64,000 nucleotides of DNA from Pseudosulfitobacter sp. DSM 107133 (GCF_022788695.1 NZ_CP085154.1:124001-188000); one strand, 5' to 3'. Positions 17,699 through 29,045 are shown, counted from the stretch's first letter. Numbers and translations are program-made. Notes: generated by a model not told the origin, from the letters alone.

Positions 17699-18550
17699 TT
17701 ATTCGCCCAGTTTGACAGTGCTCAGCACCGAGGGATCCATCCCTTCGGCACCGTCACGGTTTACGTCAGCGTCGGCCACCAGCGCGTCAACGGCTGCGGC
17801 CACGGCTTCCGAGCGCACTTGCTGCTCAAGCTCGGCGCGCACGTCTTCCAGTGCGGGGGCTTCGGCGTTGCGCACCTCGTTCAGTTTGATGACATGCCAT
17901 CCGAACTGGGTTTGAACCGGATCGGAAATGTCGCCGGGCTCCATTGTCGCAACGGCAGTTTCAAATTCGGGGACCATGGCGCCGGGACCGAACCACCCCA
18001 GCGAACCGCCTCCGGGGCCGGACGGGCCCGTGGATTTTTCGCGCGCGGTGGCTGCGAAATCTGCGCCGCCTTTCAGCTCTTCAACGATGGCTTTGGCTTC
18101 GTCTTCGGTTTCAACAAGAATGTGGCTCGCGTTGAATTCCTTGGTCGGCTCGGCGTTGGCATAGGTCGCGTCATAAGCGGCCTGCAAAGCCTCGTCTGTC
18201 ACGGCTGTGGCCAGAATCTTTTCGATGGCTTCGCCCGCGACCAGCGACCGCTGCTCGTTTTCCATCGACAATTCAACGCGTTTGGGCAGTTCGCCCGAAT
18301 AGCTTTGTTGCAGCGCGGTTTGCTGGACCAACTGGTCAAGGATCCCCGGAAACAGCACTTCGTCGGGCAGCTGCTGGTATTGCTGGGGCAGGGTCGCCTT
18401 GGCCACCAGCATGTGGCCCAGTGTGATGTCGACCCCGTTCACAGTGGCAACAACGGTGGACAGCTGGGGTGTTTCATCCTGCGCATACAGCGGCTGGGAC
18501 AAGGTAAGAGCAACCGCAACAGCGGGCAGAATGGCGAGACGTTTAAGCAT
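17699..18550 (-). CDS. periplasmic parvulin-type peptidyl-prolyl isomerase
   Basis: A 283-residue exported foldase. The ATG at 18550 gives a clean signal peptide ([25 protein letters not shown]); the frame is open far upstream only because it runs antisense to secA. The middle is a rotamase domain: [21 protein letters not shown], then [20 protein letters not shown] and [10 protein letters not shown]. The N- and C-terminal helices resemble PrsA/SurA-like chaperones. It should help fold exported proteins, fitting its divergent arrangement with secA. Confidence 0.93.
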   Translation of the reverse strand: MLKRLAILPAVAVALTLSQPLYAQDETPQLSTVVATVNGVDITLGHMLVAKATLPQQYQQLPDEVLFPGILDQLVQQTALQQSYSGELPKRVELSMENEQRSLVAGEAIEKILATAVTDEALQAAYDATYANAEPTKEFNASHILVETEDEAKAIVEELKGGADFAATAREKSTGPSGPGGGSLGWFGPGAMVPEFETAVATMEPGDISDPVQTQFGWHVIKLNEVRNAEAPALEDVRAELEQQVRSEAVAAAVDALVADADVNRDGAEGMDPSVLSTVKLGE

Positions 18551-18610
18551 GGATTGGTCCTGTTCAGTTGCTGCCGCGCATCCTGCGGCCCCTCGTGGCC
18601 GGACGCGACA

Positions 18611-18639
18611 TTGACACGGTTTCATGTGACCCTTACATC
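18611..18639 (+). promoter_or_regulatory. candidate secA promoter
   Basis: A perfect -35 TTGACA (18611-18616) is followed after 17 bp by TACATC (18634-18639), a weak -10. It lies in the 195-bp gap between the divergent parvulin and secA genes and would give a leader of about 100 nt before secA. Confidence 0.4.
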
Positions 18640-18745
18640 GCCCTATGGGCGCGGCCAGGATCGGCTTGACCCTGTATCTATGGGCTGCACGTGGCGCCGA
18701 CAAGCAGATGCTGCGCAACCTGACACAAGATCGGCTGGAGAACGC

Positions 18746-21454
18746 ATGCTCGGTATCGGAACACTCGCCAAAAAAGTCTTTGGGACCCCTAATGATCGCA
18801 CGATCAAAGCGGTGCGCCCGCTGGTCGCGCAAATCAACGCGCTGGAGCCCGAATTCGAGGCGCTGAGCGACATCGGTTTGAAAGACAAAACCGAAGAGCT
18901 GGCCAAACGGGCGCTCGAAGGTGAAAGCCTTGATGATTTGTTGCCGGAAGCCTTTGCAAACTGCCGCGAAGCCGCCCGCCGTGCGCTGGGCCTGCGGGCG
19001 TTCGATACCCAGCTGATGGGTGCGATTTTCCTGCATCGGGGCAATATTGCCGAACAAAAAACCGGTGAGGGCAAGACCCTGACGGCCACATTCGCTGCCT
19101 ACCTGAATGCCTTGACGGGCAAGGGCGTGCATGTGGTCACGGTTAACGAATATCTGGCCAAACGGGATGCCGAATGGATGGGCAAAGTGTTCGCCCACCT
19201 TGGTCTGACCAGTGGCTGTGCCTGGAACGGTATGGGCGAGGACAACAAGCGGGCGGCCTATGCCTGTGACGTGACCTATGCCACCAACAACGAGCTTGGT
19301 TTCGACTATCTGCGCGACAATATGAAAAGCGAGCTGGGCCAGATGGTCCAGCGTGGTCACAATTTCGCGATTGTGGACGAAGTCGACAGCATTCTGATCG
19401 ACGAAGCGCGCACACCGCTGATTATTTCGGGTCCGTTGGATGACCGCTCGGAACTGTACCAGACCATCGACGCGGTGATTCCGCTGCTGGACGAAAGCCA
19501 CTATGCGGTCGACGAGAAAACCCGCAACGTGTCCTTCACCGAAGAAGGTAACGAGTTTCTGGAACAGCAACTGCTGGCGCGCGGTCTGATCGAAGAAGGG
19601 ATGACCCTGTACGATCCCGAAAGCACGTCGATTGTGCACCACGTTAACCAGGGTCTGCGCGCGCACACCCTGTTCCAGAAAGACAAGGATTACATCGTGC
19701 GCGACGACGAGGTCGTGCTGATTGATGAATTTACCGGCCGCATGATGGCCGGGCGTCGTCTGTCCGAGGGTCTGCATCAGGCGATTGAGGCCAAGGAAGG
19801 CGTCAAGATCCAGCCCGAGAACGTGACGCTGGCCAGCGTGACCTTTCAGAACTATTTCCGCCTGTACAGCAAACTGGCGGGCATGACCGGCACAGCGCTG
19901 ACCGAAGCCGAAGAGTTTGGCGAAATCTACGGTCTGGGCGTGATTGAAGTGCCCACCAACCGCCCCATTGCCCGTGTCGACGAAGACGACCGCGTGTACC
20001 GCACCGCGACCGAGAAATATGCGGCGATGATCGAAGAGATCAAAACAGCGCATGAAAAAGGCCAGCCGGTTCTGGTTGGCACCACGTCGATCGAAAAATC
20101 CGAGATGTTCAGCGCCCTGCTGACCGAAAAGGGTATTCCGCACAACGTTCTGAACGCGCGCCAGCACGAGCAGGAAGCGCAGATTATCGCGGATGCGGGC
20201 AAGTTCGGCGCTGTGACCATCGCCACCAACATGGCCGGACGCGGCACCGACATTCAGCTGGGCGGCAACGTCGATCTGAAGGTGCTAGAGGCGCTGACCG
20301 CCGACCCTGACGCCGACCCCGAAGCGATCCGCGCGCGGATCGAAGCCGAGCACGAGGACGAGAAACAAAAGGTTCTGGCGGCAGGCGGCCTGTTCGTTCT
20401 GGCATCCGAGCGTCACGAAAGCCGCCGGATCGACAACCAGCTGCGTGGCCGTTCGGGCCGTCAGGGCGACCCAGGGCGCACGTCGTTCTATCTGTCGCTC
20501 GAAGATGACCTGATGCGTATTTTCGGCTCGGAACGGCTGGACAAGGTTCTGAAGACCCTTGGCATGGAAGAAGGCGAGGCGATCATTCACCCCTGGGTGA
20601 ACAAATCGCTGGAGCGCGCACAGGCCAAGGTCGAAGGCCGCAACTTTGACATGCGCAAGCAGTTGCTGAAATTCGATGACGTGATGAACGACCAGCGCAA
20701 GGTGGTCTTTAGCCAGCGCCGCGACATCATGGAGGCCGAGGACCTGTCGGAAATCGCCTCGGACATGCGTGAACAGGTGATTGACGATCTGATCGACCAA
20801 TACATGCCTCAGGGCACCTATGCGGATCAGTGGAACACCGAAGGGCTGTACGCCGCCGTGATCGAAAATCTGGGCGTCGACGTGCCGGTGATGGCATGGG
20901 CCGAAGAGGATGGCGTAGACGACGAGCAGGTGCGTGAGCGTCTGGTCGAAGCCACGAACAAGCTTATGGTGCAAAAGGCCGAACAGTTCGGTCCTGAAAA
21001 CATGCGCCTGATCGAGAAACAGATTTTGTTGCAGGCCATTGATGGCAAGTGGCGCGAACACCTGCTGACGCTGGATCACTTGCGCTCGGTTGTCGGGTTC
21101 CGCGGCTATGCCCAACGCGACCCGCTGAACGAATACAAGAACGAAGCCTTCCAGCTGTTCGAAGTGATGCTGGATTCGTTGCGCGAGGACGTGACACAGA
21201 AGCTGGCGCAAATCCGTCCGATGACGGAAGAAGAGCGTGCCGAGATGCTGGCACAGGCCGCCGCGCAGCAGGCAGAGCTGCAACAGGCCGCCCAAAGCGC
21301 ACAAGACGCGCAAACGCCCGCACCAACAGCCGAGGCCGCTGCAACAGGCTTTGACGAAAACGATCCGACCACATGGGGTAACCCCGGCCGGAACGAGGCG
21401 TGCCCCTGTGGATCAGGCAAGAAATTCAAACATTGCCACGGGCGCCTGACCTGA
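18746..21454 (+). CDS. secA: preprotein translocase ATPase SecA
   Basis: SecA drives protein export through SecYEG. The ATG at 18746 ([18 protein letters not shown]) follows a CTGGAG site and gives 902 residues, the normal length. Visible parts are Walker [30 protein letters not shown], the cross-linking domain, [13 protein letters not shown] of the second nucleotide-binding domain and the C-terminal zinc motif [15 protein letters not shown] Gln/Ala-rich linker precedes the zinc motif. The stop codon sits in the loop of a strong hairpin. Confidence 0.97.
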   Translation: MLGIGTLAKKVFGTPNDRTIKAVRPLVAQINALEPEFEALSDIGLKDKTEELAKRALEGESLDDLLPEAFANCREAARRALGLRAFDTQLMGAIFLHRGNIAEQKTGEGKTLTATFAAYLNALTGKGVHVVTVNEYLAKRDAEWMGKVFAHLGLTSGCAWNGMGEDNKRAAYACDVTYATNNELGFDYLRDNMKSELGQMVQRGHNFAIVDEVDSILIDEARTPLIISGPLDDRSELYQTIDAVIPLLDESHYAVDEKTRNVSFTEEGNEFLEQQLLARGLIEEGMTLYDPESTSIVHHVNQGLRAHTLFQKDKDYIVRDDEVVLIDEFTGRMMAGRRLSEGLHQAIEAKEGVKIQPENVTLASVTFQNYFRLYSKLAGMTGTALTEAEEFGEIYGLGVIEVPTNRPIARVDEDDRVYRTATEKYAAMIEEIKTAHEKGQPVLVGTTSIEKSEMFSALLTEKGIPHNVLNARQHEQEAQIIADAGKFGAVTIATNMAGRGTDIQLGGNVDLKVLEALTADPDADPEAIRARIEAEHEDEKQKVLAAGGLFVLASERHESRRIDNQLRGRSGRQGDPGRTSFYLSLEDDLMRIFGSERLDKVLKTLGMEEGEAIIHPWVNKSLERAQAKVEGRNFDMRKQLLKFDDVMNDQRKVVFSQRRDIMEAEDLSEIASDMREQVIDDLIDQYMPQGTYADQWNTEGLYAAVIENLGVDVPVMAWAEEDGVDDEQVRERLVEATNKLMVQKAEQFGPENMRLIEKQILLQAIDGKWREHLLTLDHLRSVVGFRGYAQRDPLNEYKNEAFQLFEVMLDSLREDVTQKLAQIRPMTEEERAEMLAQAAAQQAELQQAAQSAQDAQTPAPTAEAAATGFDENDPTTWGNPGRNEACPCGSGKKFKHCHGRLT

Positions 21455-21463
21455 CAGGCGCCC
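21440..21463 (+). other. hairpin enclosing the secA stop codon
   Basis: A perfect 9-bp stem, GGGCGCCTG with CAGGCGCCC, has a 6-nt loop that contains the secA TGA (21452-21454). There is no T-run, so it is not a standard terminator. It may protect the 3' end of the mRNA or slow the terminating ribosome. Confidence 0.5.
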
Positions 21464-21513
21464 CGCGCGACACCCTGCGACAATGACATAGTTGCGCCTT
21501 AAACCCGGCTAGC

Positions 21514-21537
21514 CGGCCATAACTTGGCCGCGTTTTT
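21514..21537 (+). terminator. rho-independent terminator downstream of secA
   Basis: CGGCCA pairs with TGGCCG around TAACT, followed by CG and five T. It lies 60 bp past the secA stop and 44 bp before the next gene. Confidence 0.65.
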
Positions 21538-21581
21538 CTGCCAAATACGATTCTGACCCAATATTGTGAGGGGAAGGATCT

Positions 21582-22523
21582 ATGGCCTATACTAAGAAGA
21601 TCGCGACTGCGGCTGGTACACTGGCGTGTGCTGTAGGTATCGGTTTTGTCATGCAAAGCAGCGAAACCGCCAAGGTGCTTTATGGGTCGGAAACGCCGGC
21701 AGAAGCACCGGTTCAGGTTCAGTTGCCTGTTGAAGATGTCGATACTTCGGCGCTGGATGGCCCGATTCTGGACGTACATGACATCACGCTGACATCTGCC
21801 CTGGGCGAAGATCCGGCAGACCCCGCTGATCTGGTCGCGAGCCAGGATTGCAAGGTCGCGGCCACCGCGATTCCCTCTGGCCTTGGTCTGGTTGAACTGT
21901 CACTGGCAGCGCCCTGCTTTCCAAATGAACGTCTGGTCGTCCATCACAGTGGCCTGAAATTCTCGGAAACAACCGACGCGGCGGGCAATCTTGAAATGTC
22001 GATGCCTGTGCTGGTCGACCCGGCGGTGATTGTCGTGGCCTTTGCCAATGGCGATGGCGCCGTGGTGCAGACACCTGTGCCCAGCCTGGACCAGTTCGAC
22101 CGCGTCGCCCTGCAATGGAAAGGCGATGCGGGTTTTGAAATTCACGCGCGCGAATTCGGCGCAGATTACGGCAGCCAGCACGATATCTGGGCAGGCGCGC
22201 CGGGTGATCCGGTCGAGGCGATCAGTGGCGAAGGAGGCTTCCTGATGCGGCTGGGCGACGAAACTGCTCCGGATGCCCTGATGGCCGACGTCTATACTTA
22301 TCCATCCGGCACGTCCCGTCACAACGGGATCGTCGACCTGAGTGTCGAGGCGGAAGTGAGCCTGTTCAACTGCGGTCTGGAAATCGAAGCCCAGTCGCTT
22401 GAGGTGAACAACGGTGACATTACCAGCCGCAACCTGACGTTGGCGATGCCCGGTTGTGACACAATCGGTAGCTTTCTGGTATTGAACAATCTGATCCAAG
22501 ACCTGACAGTCGCGCAAAAGTAA
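21582..22523 (+). CDS. exported protein of unknown function, 313 aa
   Basis: A 313-residue protein with an N-terminal hydrophobic segment (about residues 8-26, ATAAGTLACAVGIGFVM) that is a signal peptide or anchor, then an acidic extracytoplasmic region. Two Cys pairs are possible (CKVAATA/CFPNE and CGLEIE/CDTIG). The body looks beta-rich. No known catalytic motif was found. A ribosome site (GGGGAAGG) precedes the ATG. It lies 21 bp before the PstS-OmpA-like gene, so the two are probably co-expressed envelope proteins. Homologues next to secA could carry a translocase label in databases; nothing in the sequence supports that function. Confidence 0.75.
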   Translation: MAYTKKIATAAGTLACAVGIGFVMQSSETAKVLYGSETPAEAPVQVQLPVEDVDTSALDGPILDVHDITLTSALGEDPADPADLVASQDCKVAATAIPSGLGLVELSLAAPCFPNERLVVHHSGLKFSETTDAAGNLEMSMPVLVDPAVIVVAFANGDGAVVQTPVPSLDQFDRVALQWKGDAGFEIHAREFGADYGSQHDIWAGAPGDPVEAISGEGGFLMRLGDETAPDALMADVYTYPSGTSRHNGIVDLSVEAEVSLFNCGLEIEAQSLEVNNGDITSRNLTLAMPGCDTIGSFLVLNNLIQDLTVAQK

Positions 22524-22544
22524 TTCGCGTCACGGGGTTTCATC

Positions 22545-24104
22545 ATGACTATGAAACGTGCGGCGGCCTTCGCCGCACTTTTCCTTTTCGGTTTGCCATT
22601 TTCTGCGTTTGCGCAGGATGTCACGCTGACCTCGCGCGATGGCGGGGTCGAACTGAGCGGCACGTTGCTGGGCTTTGACGGTGAGTTCTACCGGCTTGAA
22701 ACCGAATACGGGGAACTGACCGTCGACAGCTCTGGCGTGCTGTGCGAGGGTCCTGCCTGCCCCAACCTTCAGGATTTTGTCGCCAATCTGGCTGTGTCCG
22801 GCTCGACCACGATGGGGGCGGTTCTGATGCCCGCGCTGGTCGAAGGTTTTGCGCAGCGCGCCGGATATGAGGCCACGCGCGAACCCGTGGACGACAACCG
22901 GTTCAGCTATCTTCTGACCAACACCGAAACAGGCAAACTGGCGGCGCGGTTCAATTTCCGCGTTACCACCACCGACGAAGGATTCGCCGATCTGCTGGCC
23001 AACGAGGCCGACATTGTCATGGCCCTGCGCGAGATCCGCCCGGGCGAGCGGCAGCGCGCGCGCGAGGCCGGAATGGGCGATATGACCGGTTTGCACCGCA
23101 GCCGTGTGTTGGCGCTGGATGCCGTTGTGCCCGTGGTGGCACCGGGAAATCCCGTGCGCAGCATTTCGCCCTCAAATCTGGCGCAGGTGTTTGCGGGGCA
23201 GGTGACCAACTGGCAGGATCTGGGCGGCGTGGATGCGCCGATTTCACTGCATCTGCCACAGGCCGGCACAGGGCTGGCACAGGCTGTGGCCGACCAGGTG
23301 ATGCAACCCGTGCGCCTGGAGTTCGCTGACAGCGTTGTGCGCCACCCTATCGGCACCGAGCTTGCCAATGCGGTGATGGATGACCCTTTTGCCATCGGCA
23401 TTGCCAGCTATGCCGAGGTGGGCAATACGGTGCCGCTTGTGCTGACCGGCGGCTGCGGGTTTTCGCTTGAGGCGGAGCGGCGCACCATCAAGACCGAAGA
23501 TTATCCGCTGACCGCGCCGATGTTTCTGTATCTGCCCGCACGACGCTTGCCCAAGATCGCGCGCGAATTTCTGGCCTTTACCCGTGGTCCCACCGCGCAG
23601 GTGGTGATCCGGCGCGCCGGTTTTGTCGACCAGTCGCCCGAAGAGGTGCCGATTGATATGCAAGGCAACCGCTTTGCCAATGCCATCAGCATCGCGGGCC
23701 CCGAAGTGTCGCTGGAAGAACTACAACGCATGGTGCGCACGCTGGACGGTATGGCACGGCTGACCACGTCCTTCCGGTTCGAAGCGGGATCCATCCGGCT
23801 GGACGCGCAATCGCGCAGCAACGTGCAGCAACTGGCCCGCTCGATGGAGGTAGGCACCTATGACGCGCGGCGCATTCTGTTCGTGGGGTTCAGCGATGGA
23901 GAAGGACCCGCTGCCGCGAATCGCAACATTGCCTTGCGTCGTGCCGACGCGGTGCGCCGCGCGATTATGGAAGCGGCCCAGAGTGAAGACACCAAACGGG
24001 TCACGCTGGACGTCGATGCTTTTGGCGAGGCTTTGCCAATGGCCTGTGACGACAGCGGGTGGGGTCGGCAGGCCAACCGCCGTGTCGAGGTTTGGGTGCG
24101 TTAA
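22545..24104 (+). CDS. periplasmic PstS-like binding protein fused to an OmpA-type peptidoglycan-binding domain
   Basis: A 519-residue exported protein. After the signal peptide (AALFLFGLPFSAFAQD) come a small N-terminal domain with a Cys pair (CEGPAC) and a phosphate-binding (PstS-like) domain: VSGSTTMGAVLMPALVEGF, then DIVMALREIRPGE, SISPSNLAQVFAGQVTNW and DPFAIGIASYAEVG. The C-terminal 110 residues match OmpA/MotB domains that hold peptidoglycan (SIRLDAQSRSNV, FSDGEGPAAANRNIALRRADAVR and NRRVEVWVR). The layout suggests a wall-tethered anion-binding protein. No pst transporter is nearby. Its stop overlaps that of the convergent radC by 4 bases. Confidence 0.88.
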   Translation: MTMKRAAAFAALFLFGLPFSAFAQDVTLTSRDGGVELSGTLLGFDGEFYRLETEYGELTVDSSGVLCEGPACPNLQDFVANLAVSGSTTMGAVLMPALVEGFAQRAGYEATREPVDDNRFSYLLTNTETGKLAARFNFRVTTTDEGFADLLANEADIVMALREIRPGERQRAREAGMGDMTGLHRSRVLALDAVVPVVAPGNPVRSISPSNLAQVFAGQVTNWQDLGGVDAPISLHLPQAGTGLAQAVADQVMQPVRLEFADSVVRHPIGTELANAVMDDPFAIGIASYAEVGNTVPLVLTGGCGFSLEAERRTIKTEDYPLTAPMFLYLPARRLPKIAREFLAFTRGPTAQVVIRRAGFVDQSPEEVPIDMQGNRFANAISIAGPEVSLEELQRMVRTLDGMARLTTSFRFEAGSIRLDAQSRSNVQQLARSMEVGTYDARRILFVGFSDGEGPAAANRNIALRRADAVRRAIMEAAQSEDTKRVTLDVDAFGEALPMACDDSGWGRQANRRVEVWVR

Positions 24105-24850
24105 AGAAACCCTTCTGACTTAAAGCTCAGCTCGCGTGATTTGCCGACGATCAGGTGATCGTGCAGCGACAGACCCAGGGCGATACAGGCGGCTTCGATC
24201 TGTTGGGTCATGGCAATGTCAGACTGGCTGGGGGTCGGGTCGCCCGAGGGGTGATTGTGCACCAGAATCAGCGCCGATGCGTTCAGCTCCAGCGCCCTTT
24301 TGGCCACTTCGCGCGGGTAGACCGGAACGTGATCAACGGTGCCTTTGGCCTGTTCCTCGTCAGCGATCAACACGTTTTTGCGGTCCAGATACAGCACGCG
24401 GAATTGCTCTGTCTCGCGGTGGGCCATCGTCGTGTGACAATAGTCAACCAGCGCATCCCAACTGGAAATCGCGTGTTGGTTCAACACTTTGGCCCGCACC
24501 ATACGATGTGCAGCCGCCTCGACAACCTTCAACTCGACCACCACGGCATCGCCCACGCCCTTGACCTCGCGCAGGCGGGGTTCGGGGGCAGTAATGACGC
24601 GGTTAAAGTCGCCAAACTTTTCCATCAATGCATGGGCCAGCGGTTTCACATCGCGCCGCGGGATGGCGCGAAACAGCACCAGTTCCAGCATTTCGTAATC
24701 GGGCATCGCCTGCGCACCACCGGCCATGAAGCGGGCGCGCAAGCGGGCCCGATGATCGGCAATATACGACGGACGCGGGCCCGCAGGCAGCGCCGCGGGG
24801 GTCGCCTCGTCAAAGTCGAAGGGCAGGGGCTGTTCGGCAAAGCTGGACAT
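24101..24850 (-). CDS. radC: RadC family protein (JAB/MPN-type)
   Basis: A 249-residue RadC. The N-terminal half has a helix-hairpin-helix region (LREVKGVGDAVVVELK); the C-terminal half is a JAB1/MPN metallo-protease-like domain with HNHPSGDPTPSQSD, the zinc-binding HxHxnD signature. It was first linked to DNA repair, but the biochemical role is uncertain. It is read after the methyltransferase at 24894 with 43 bp between them. Confidence 0.92.
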   Translation of the reverse strand: MSSFAEQPLPFDFDEATPAALPAGPRPSYIADHRARLRARFMAGGAQAMPDYEMLELVLFRAIPRRDVKPLAHALMEKFGDFNRVITAPEPRLREVKGVGDAVVVELKVVEAAAHRMVRAKVLNQHAISSWDALVDYCHTTMAHRETEQFRVLYLDRKNVLIADEEQAKGTVDHVPVYPREVAKRALELNASALILVHNHPSGDPTPSQSDIAMTQQIEAACIALGLSLHDHLIVGKSRELSFKSEGFL

Positions 24851-24893
24851 GCCGCCAGATTGGCGTGCCGAAGGTTACCATGCGGTTAACGTC

Positions 24894-25715
24894 TCAGGCG
24901 GGACGCTGGCCTGACACCACGATGCTGGGCATCGGAACATGCAATGCGTCGCCCACCCTGAAATCTTCCGCGCGGGCGTCAATCTCGGCGCGCACGGCGG
25001 CCTGCACCTCGGCGCTTTGACGTTGCATGATCAGCGGGATGCGTACCCCGAATTGCATGAAGAAATCGTAAAAGCTGGCGGCACCGGTGCGCAGAACATT
25101 TGGTACATGGGCGGTGGCCGTATCGGTAAAACCGGCCTGTTCCAGCACAGATCTGGCATGATCGGGCTGCGACAGATCAAAGGCGTTCGGGGCAGGGCTG
25201 GCCAGTGTCATGTCGGCATGGGCCGAGATGACATCATAGATCATCCGGTAACAGTCAGACTGGTCCGGCCCGCACCACTGGCTGAACGCAAACCGCCCGC
25301 CGGGGCGCAGCACGCGAAAGGCTTCGGTGATGGATCTGCGCGGATTGGTGACGTGGAACAGCACGATATTGGCCACCACAACGTCAAAGCTGTGATCGGG
25401 GAAATCCAGCGCCTCGATGTCGCCGGTTTTGAATTCGCTTCCGGGATAGCGGGTGTGGGCGGCGTCGATCATCGCGGGGGCGTTGTCCACGCCCACACAG
25501 GACGCACCCAGGGCCATTGCGGCGCCAGCGGCATAGCCGGGGCCACAGCCCGCATCCAGCATCCGTGCGCCGGGATACAGCCGCACAGCGGCCAGCAGCG
25601 CGGGGATGGTCTGGACGGTGGCCAGTGCGGTCGCCTTGCCATAGCCACCCGCACGCTGCGACCAGCCGTTGATTTCGTCCTGCCGGAATTCGGAATAGTC
25701 CATCTGCACCCCCAT
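24894..25715 (-). CDS. class I SAM-dependent methyltransferase
   Basis: A 273-residue UbiE/Methyltransf_11-type enzyme. SAM motif I is MLDAGCGPGYAAG, followed by the acidic residue in VGVDNAPAMIDAA, then GDIEALDFPDHSFDVVV and LRPGGRFAFSQW. The N terminus (YSEFRQDEINGWSQRAGGY) has the Trp-x-x-Arg-A-x-x-Y look of MenG/UbiE-like proteins. The substrate is unknown. A nearby Met (residue 5, MDYSEFRQ) is an alternative start. It lies between dnaJ and radC on the same strand; no functional link is evident. Confidence 0.82.
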   Translation of the reverse strand: MGVQMDYSEFRQDEINGWSQRAGGYGKATALATVQTIPALLAAVRLYPGARMLDAGCGPGYAAGAAMALGASCVGVDNAPAMIDAAHTRYPGSEFKTGDIEALDFPDHSFDVVVANIVLFHVTNPRRSITEAFRVLRPGGRFAFSQWCGPDQSDCYRMIYDVISAHADMTLASPAPNAFDLSQPDHARSVLEQAGFTDTATAHVPNVLRTGAASFYDFFMQFGVRIPLIMQRQSAEVQAAVRAEIDARAEDFRVGDALHVPMPSIVVSGQRPA

Positions 25716-25790
25716 GTCGTTGAACGGGGTATATCACGCAGGAGCGGAAGTGCGAGGGGCGCGCGCCTTGCGCACCCCAACGCGTGTTTC

Positions 25791-26945
25791 CTAGCCCTTC
25801 ATCGAATCCCAGAAGGATTTGACAGAAGAGAAAAAGCTGCTGGATTCGGGATTGTTCTCTTCCGAGAGGTTTTCGAATTCTTTCAGCAGTTCCTTTTGGC
25901 GGCTGGTCAGGTTGACGGGCGTTTCCACCGCCAGTTCAATGAACATATCGCCCGGTCCACCGCCTCGCAGGGCGGGCATGCCCTTGCTGCGCAGGCGCAT
26001 CTGGCGGCCCGATTGCGACCCTGCGGGGATCTGCACGCGGCCACGGCCTCCGTCGATGGTGGGCACTTCGATGCTGCCGCCCAATGCGGCGGTGCCCATG
26101 CTGACCGGAACGCGGCAATACAGGTTGTTGCCGTCGCGTTCGAACAGTTTGTGCTCCATCACCTCGATAAAGATATAGAGATCACCGGTTGGGCCGCCAC
26201 GCATACCGGCTTCGCCTTCGCCGGCCAGACGGATACGGGTGCCGGTTTCGACGCCGGCGGGGATGTTCACCGACAGCGCGCGGTCTTTTTCGACACGGCC
26301 CGCACCCTGACAGGACTTGCACGGGTTCTTGATGATCTGGCCCAGCCCCGAACAGGTGGGGCAGGTGCGTTCAACGGTGAAAAAGCCCTGCTGCGCGCGG
26401 ACCTTGCCCATGCCCGAACATGTGGGGCAAGTGCTGGGTTCTGCCCCGTTTTCAGCGCCCGAGCCGCTGCACGCATTACAGGAGACTGAGGTGGGCACAT
26501 TGATGGTTTTTTGCAGACCGGCAAAGGCGTCTTCCAGCGTCACACGCAGGTTGTAACGCAGGTCAGACCCGCGCGCGGCACGGCGTCCGCCACCGCCGCG
26601 CTGGCCGCCCATAAAGTCGCCGAACAGGTCGTCAAAGACATCGGAAAAAGCCGAACCGAAATCGCCCTGGCCGCCGCCACCGAAGCCGCCACCGGGGCGT
26701 CCACCGCCCCCCATGCCGCCTTCGAATGCGGCGTGACCATAGCGATCATAGGCTGCCTTCTTGTCGGCATCCTTCAGAACTTCGTAGGCTTCGTTGGCCT
26801 CTTTGAACTGCGCTTCTGCCGTGGGATTGTCGGCATTTCGGTCGGGGTGCAGTTCCTTGGCCTTGGTGCGATAGCCCTTTTTGATCTCGTCTGCAGACGC
26901 GCCCTTCGCGACCCCGAGGATCTCGTAATAGTCACGTTTTGCCAT
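25791..26945 (-). CDS. dnaJ: chaperone DnaJ
   Basis: A 384-residue type I DnaJ. Domains in order: J domain with the HPD motif (ELHPDRN, about residues 32-38), a Gly-rich linker rich in GGGG, four zinc-binding repeats ([32 protein letters not shown]) and the C-terminal substrate-binding part. It stimulates DnaK's ATPase and delivers substrates. It is 77 bp downstream of dnaK in the same direction, with a hairpin in the gap. Confidence 0.97.
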   Translation of the reverse strand: MAKRDYYEILGVAKGASADEIKKGYRTKAKELHPDRNADNPTAEAQFKEANEAYEVLKDADKKAAYDRYGHAAFEGGMGGGGRPGGGFGGGGQGDFGSAFSDVFDDLFGDFMGGQRGGGGRRAARGSDLRYNLRVTLEDAFAGLQKTINVPTSVSCNACSGSGAENGAEPSTCPTCSGMGKVRAQQGFFTVERTCPTCSGLGQIIKNPCKSCQGAGRVEKDRALSVNIPAGVETGTRIRLAGEGEAGMRGGPTGDLYIFIEVMEHKLFERDGNNLYCRVPVSMGTAALGGSIEVPTIDGGRGRVQIPAGSQSGRQMRLRSKGMPALRGGGPGDMFIELAVETPVNLTSRQKELLKEFENLSEENNPESSSFFSSVKSFWDSMKG

Positions 26946-26970
26946 GTGTCATGTCCTTGTCTGGAACGTC

Positions 26971-27001
26971 GAGGGCCGGCCCGGAGATCGGACCGGCCCT
27001 C
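26971..27001 (-). other. dnaK-dnaJ intercistronic hairpin
   Basis: A perfect 9-bp stem (GAGGGCCGG with CCGGCCCTC) with a 13-nt loop lies in the dnaK-dnaJ gap. It lacks a T-run. A likely role is partial termination or mRNA protection so that DnaK is made in excess over DnaJ. Confidence 0.55.
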
Positions 27002-27022
27002 TGAGTGGTTCCGTACGAATGA

Positions 27023-28933
27023 TTACGCGCGCTTGTCGTCGTCGAGATCTTCGAACTCGGCATCGACAATGTCATCGTCATCGCGGCGGGGCTCGTCCGC
27101 AGCGTGCGGTGCGTCGTCACCTTCGTCTTGGGCCGCTTTATAGATCGCTTCGCCCAGTTTCATTGCCGCTTCTGTCACGTTCTGGATGCCCGATTTGATC
27201 TTCTCGGCGTTGTCGGTTTCCAGCTCGTCTTTCAGCGCGGCGATGGCCAGTTCGATGGCTTCAACCGTGGTCGGGTCAACCTTGTCCGAATGCTCTTCTA
27301 CCGACTTTTCGGTCGAGTGGATCAGGCTTTCGGCCTGGTTTTTCGCTTCGATCAGGCTGCGGCGTTCCTTGTCCGACTCGGCGTTTTCTTCGGCGTCCTT
27401 GACCATTTTCTCGATGTCGGCTTCGGACAGACCGCCCGAGGCCTGGATGGTGATCTTCTGCTCTTTGCCGGTGCCTTTGTCCAAAGCGCCGACCGACACG
27501 ATGCCGTTGGCGTCGATGTCGAAGGTCACTTCGATCTGGGGCATACCGCGCGGAGCAGGCGGGATGTTTTCAAGGTTGAAGGCACCGAGGATTTTGTTGT
27601 CGGCAGCCATTTCGCGTTCACCCTGGAACACACGGATGGTCACGGCGTTCTGGTTGTCTTCGGCGGTCGAGAACACCTGCGACTTTTTCGTCGGGATCGT
27701 GGTGTTGCGGTCGATCAGACGGGTGAACACGCCACCCAGCGTTTCGATGCCCAGCGACAGCGGTGTCACGTCCAGCAGAACCACGTCCTTGACGTCGCCT
27801 TGCAGAACACCGGCCTGAATGGCGGCGCCCAGGGCCACGACTTCGTCAGGGTTCACACCCTTGTGCGGCTCTTTGCCAAAGAACTTGGTCACTTCTTCGA
27901 TGACGCGCGGCATACGGGTCATACCGCCGACCAACACGACTTCGTCGATGTCGGATGCGGACAGGCCCGCGTCTTTCAACGCAGCGGCGCAGGGTTTCAT
28001 CGACGCCTTGATCAGGTCGCTGACCAGCGATTCCAGCTTGGCACGGGTCAGTTTCATGACCATGTGCAGCGGCTGGCCGTTGGCGCCCATCGAGATGAAC
28101 GGCTGGTTGATCTCGGTTTGCGAGGACGAGGACAGTTCGATCTTGGCTTTTTCGGCAGCTTCTTTCAGACGCTGCAACGCCATCTTGTCCTGTGTCAGGT
28201 CGACGTTGTGTTCTTTTTTGAATTCGCCCGCCAGATAGTTGACGATGCGCATGTCAAAGTCTTCACCACCCAGGAAGGTGTCGCCGTTGGTCGATTTCAC
28301 TTCGAACAGACCGTCGTCGATTTCCAGAATAGTCACGTCGAATGTACCGCCGCCAAGGTCATAGACCGCGATGGTTTGTGTGTTCTCTTTGTCCAGACCA
28401 TAGGCCAGCGCGGCGGCTGTCGGTTCGTTGATGATCCGCAGCACTTCCAGACCGGCGATTTTGCCTGCGTCCTTGGTGGCCTGACGCTGGGCGTCGTTGA
28501 AGTATGCCGGAACGGTGATGACCGCCTGAGTCACTTCCTCGCCAAGGTAGCTCTCGGCTGTTTCTTTCATCTTGCCCAGAATAAAGGCCGAGATCTGGCT
28601 GGGCGAATATTTCTCGCCTTTGGCCTGAACCCATGCGTCGCCGTTGCCGCCGTCGATGACGGTGAACGGCAGGTTCTTTTTGTCCTTTGCCAGATCCGCG
28701 TCGTCATTGCGACGGCCGATCAGGCGCTTGACGCCAAAGATGGTGTTGTCGGGGTTGGTCACGGCCTGCCGTTTGGCGGGCTGGCCGACCAGACGCTCGT
28801 CGTCTGTGAACGCAACGATGGAAGGTGTTGTGCGCGCACCTTCGGCGTTTTCGATGACGCGCGGTTGGCTGCCATCCATGATGGCGATGCAGCTGTTTGT
28901 TGTTCCAAGGTCAATACCGATGACTTTAGCCAT
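27023..28933 (-). CDS. dnaK: chaperone DnaK (Hsp70)
   Basis: A 636-residue Hsp70. The N-terminal ATPase shows [17 protein letters not shown], the phosphate-2 motif [16 protein letters not shown] and [13 protein letters not shown]. The linker [14 protein letters not shown] precedes the substrate-binding domain, and the C-terminal lid ends in an acidic tail ([15 protein letters not shown]), typical of bacterial DnaK. It folds and refolds proteins with DnaJ and GrpE. The leader of about 105 nt contains a promoter that matches both housekeeping and heat-shock patterns. Confidence 0.98.
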   Translation of the reverse strand: MAKVIGIDLGTTNSCIAIMDGSQPRVIENAEGARTTPSIVAFTDDERLVGQPAKRQAVTNPDNTIFGVKRLIGRRNDDADLAKDKKNLPFTVIDGGNGDAWVQAKGEKYSPSQISAFILGKMKETAESYLGEEVTQAVITVPAYFNDAQRQATKDAGKIAGLEVLRIINEPTAAALAYGLDKENTQTIAVYDLGGGTFDVTILEIDDGLFEVKSTNGDTFLGGEDFDMRIVNYLAGEFKKEHNVDLTQDKMALQRLKEAAEKAKIELSSSSQTEINQPFISMGANGQPLHMVMKLTRAKLESLVSDLIKASMKPCAAALKDAGLSASDIDEVVLVGGMTRMPRVIEEVTKFFGKEPHKGVNPDEVVALGAAIQAGVLQGDVKDVVLLDVTPLSLGIETLGGVFTRLIDRNTTIPTKKSQVFSTAEDNQNAVTIRVFQGEREMAADNKILGAFNLENIPPAPRGMPQIEVTFDIDANGIVSVGALDKGTGKEQKITIQASGGLSEADIEKMVKDAEENAESDKERRSLIEAKNQAESLIHSTEKSVEEHSDKVDPTTVEAIELAIAALKDELETDNAEKIKSGIQNVTEAAMKLGEAIYKAAQDEGDDAPHAADEPRRDDDDIVDAEFEDLDDDKRA

Positions 28934-29045
28934 ATTTTCGATCCCTTTTTCTACTCAAGGCGATGACACGAGACGTGGGCCCGTTTCGGCACCCAAGCCC
29001 CGAATGATATGTCACGAAGCGGAGTGCTCCGTGCGGTTCGAAGGG

